A stretch of DNA of 5,940 nt from SIG673 sp045660565 (lineage in GTDB: Bacteria; Bacillota; Clostridia; Oscillospirales; CAG-272), in NCBI GenBank assembly GCA_045660565.1, contig JAZRDX010000152.1, positions 1-5,940 on the forward strand. Direction: 5' to 3'. Both the position numbers and the translations under genes were made by a program. Under the pieces are notes generated by a model. That model saw only the letters and a program-made list of their open reading frames with translations. It made no database searches and was not told the origin of the DNA. Every line of letters begins with the position of its first letter. Within the stretch, counting starts at the first letter, position 1. Positions 5,478 to 5,940 of this stretch are shown piece by piece.

Positions 5478-5816
5478 ATGAGTGATATTACAAAGTTTTT
5501 GGGACATCGAATAAGAAGCTACCGAACAGCTAAAGGACTTAGCCAAGAAAAGCTTGCGGAGCTTGCCGGATGTCATCCAACATACATCGGTCAAATCGAG
5601 CGCGGAGAGAAAAACGCAACAGTTGAAAGCGTTGAAAAAATTTCATTAGCTTTAGGAGTTTCGCTTTCAAGGTTATTCGAAAAGCTTGGCGCAGAAGATA
5701 AAGAAACGAATGATATTCCGCTTAAATGCTACGAGTTTCTTTCAGAGAAAACCAAAGAAGAACAAGAGCGTATCTATCACATTTTACTCGAAATGGATAA
5801 ATACAAAAATAATTAA
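5478..5816 (+). CDS. XRE/Cro-CI family helix-turn-helix transcriptional regulator
   Basis: This 112-residue protein has an N-terminal five-helix XRE DNA-binding domain (about 8-68). The scaffold helix begins LGHRIRSYRTAKGLSQ, the second helix is QEKLAELAG (23-31) and the recognition helix lies in HPTYIGQIERGEKN (33-46), followed by VESVEKISLALGVSLSRLF. The tail after about residue 70 is short and helical (LKCYEFLSEKTKEEQERI), with no peptidase, sensor or cupin domain, so it probably serves dimerisation. ATG 5478 follows AGGTGG by 4 nt. Its own promoter is not clear; TATATA or TATACA at 5448-5455 could serve as a weak -10, overlapping an operator-like element as expected for autoregulation. 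The divergent neighbour is the SLOG gene, its likely second target. Mobile elements often carry such regulators, but none is visible here. Confidence 0.9.
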   Translation: MSDITKFLGHRIRSYRTAKGLSQEKLAELAGCHPTYIGQIERGEKNATVESVEKISLALGVSLSRLFEKLGAEDKETNDIPLKCYEFLSEKTKEEQERIYHILLEMDKYKNN

Positions 5817-5826
5817 AAATTAAAAT

Positions 5827-5845
5827 CCCCCCGTATAACGGGGGG
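5827..5845. terminator. C6/G6 hairpin terminator
   Basis: CCCCCCGT (5827-5834) and ACGGGGGG (5838-5845) pair perfectly around ATA, 11 bases after the XRE stop. The plus-strand tail (TATTTCAGTTTC) is only moderately T-rich. The minus-strand tail (ATTTTAATTTTT) is better, so it may also stop a leftward transcript arriving from the right. Confidence 0.75.
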
Positions 5846-5940
5846 TATTTCAGTTTCGGGCATAGCCCTAAACGTTACTGGCTACGCACAAGTGCGTTTT
5901 GAATTGGCCTGCCAGCCATGCAAAGGACAACAAGCCACCC
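5846..5940. other. GC-richer right edge with short hairpins, no gene identified
   Basis: Composition changes abruptly after the hairpin. Short inverted repeats include GGGC/GCCC (5858-5868), the palindrome AACGTT (5871-5876), ACGCAC/GTGCGT (5884-5897) and TGGC/GCCA (5905-5914). One minus-strand frame is open from the window edge to a TAG at 5868-5870 (about 23 codons), so it could be the tail of a leftward gene ending before the 5827-5845 terminator. It could equally be a structured non-coding end of a neighbouring element. Confidence 0.35.

Noticed and set aside
5409..5594. Minus-strand 61-codon frame across the XRE start and the intergenic region
   Set aside because: It overlaps a clear HTH gene and both regulatory regions. 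Its composition is that of translated AT-rich spacer.
1..5940. CRISPR array, tRNA, rRNA or insertion sequence
   Set aside because: I saw no regularly spaced repeats, no cloverleaf with T-loop GGTTCGA-like signature, no rRNA core and no transposase or terminal inverted repeat pair in the window.

Overview
The window looks like chromosomal DNA from an anaerobic, low-to-mid GC member of the Clostridia, probably a fermentative gut-type species. The evidence is an [FeFe]-hydrogenase operon, strong AGGAGG-type ribosome binding sites, AT-rich intergenic DNA with near-consensus sigma-A promoters, and small proteins of Firmicutes type. No species can be named from the sequence alone.

Left part (1-3632, minus strand): one operon for a trimeric NAD(P)H-linked, probably electron-bifurcating [FeFe] hydrogenase. 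It reads from an extended -10 promoter at 3604-3632 through hydC (NuoE-like, 3083-3559), hydB (NuoF-like flavoprotein, 1188-3065) and hydA (catalytic subunit, 1-1170, cut by the window edge). Both intergenic gaps are 17 nt and each start has a strong Shine-Dalgarno sequence. In the usual model electrons from NADH (at HydB FMN) and reduced ferredoxin are combined by the HydB/HydC iron-sulfur relay and delivered to the HydA H-cluster to make H2. The L1 motif of HydA reads TSCSPGW rather than TSCCPxW.

Middle part (3633-4871): a 17-bp perfect terminator hairpin (3791-3830) separates the hydrogenase operon from a 74-residue YdbC/PC4-like protein (3864-4088, minus) that has a perfect consensus promoter. 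Divergent from it, a second consensus promoter (4337-4364, plus) leads into an unrecognised reading frame (up to 4784) with no credible start codon, probably a gene remnant. A bidirectional terminator follows (4799-4827).

Right part (4872-5940): a stand-alone SLOG-type Rossmann-fold protein (minus) and an XRE-family repressor-like protein (plus) are divergently transcribed from an AT-rich intergenic region. That region holds a clear SLOG-gene promoter and several inverted TATA-rich elements, which fits a regulator-target pair. After a C6/G6 hairpin the base composition changes abruptly and the last ~90 bases are more GC-rich with short hairpins and no identifiable gene. This may be the edge of another element.

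The best candidates for something undescribed are the SLOG/XRE pair, the start-less promoter-driven frame and the GC-rich right edge. The hydrogenase operon is well understood as a family, but its L1 motif is worth checking.
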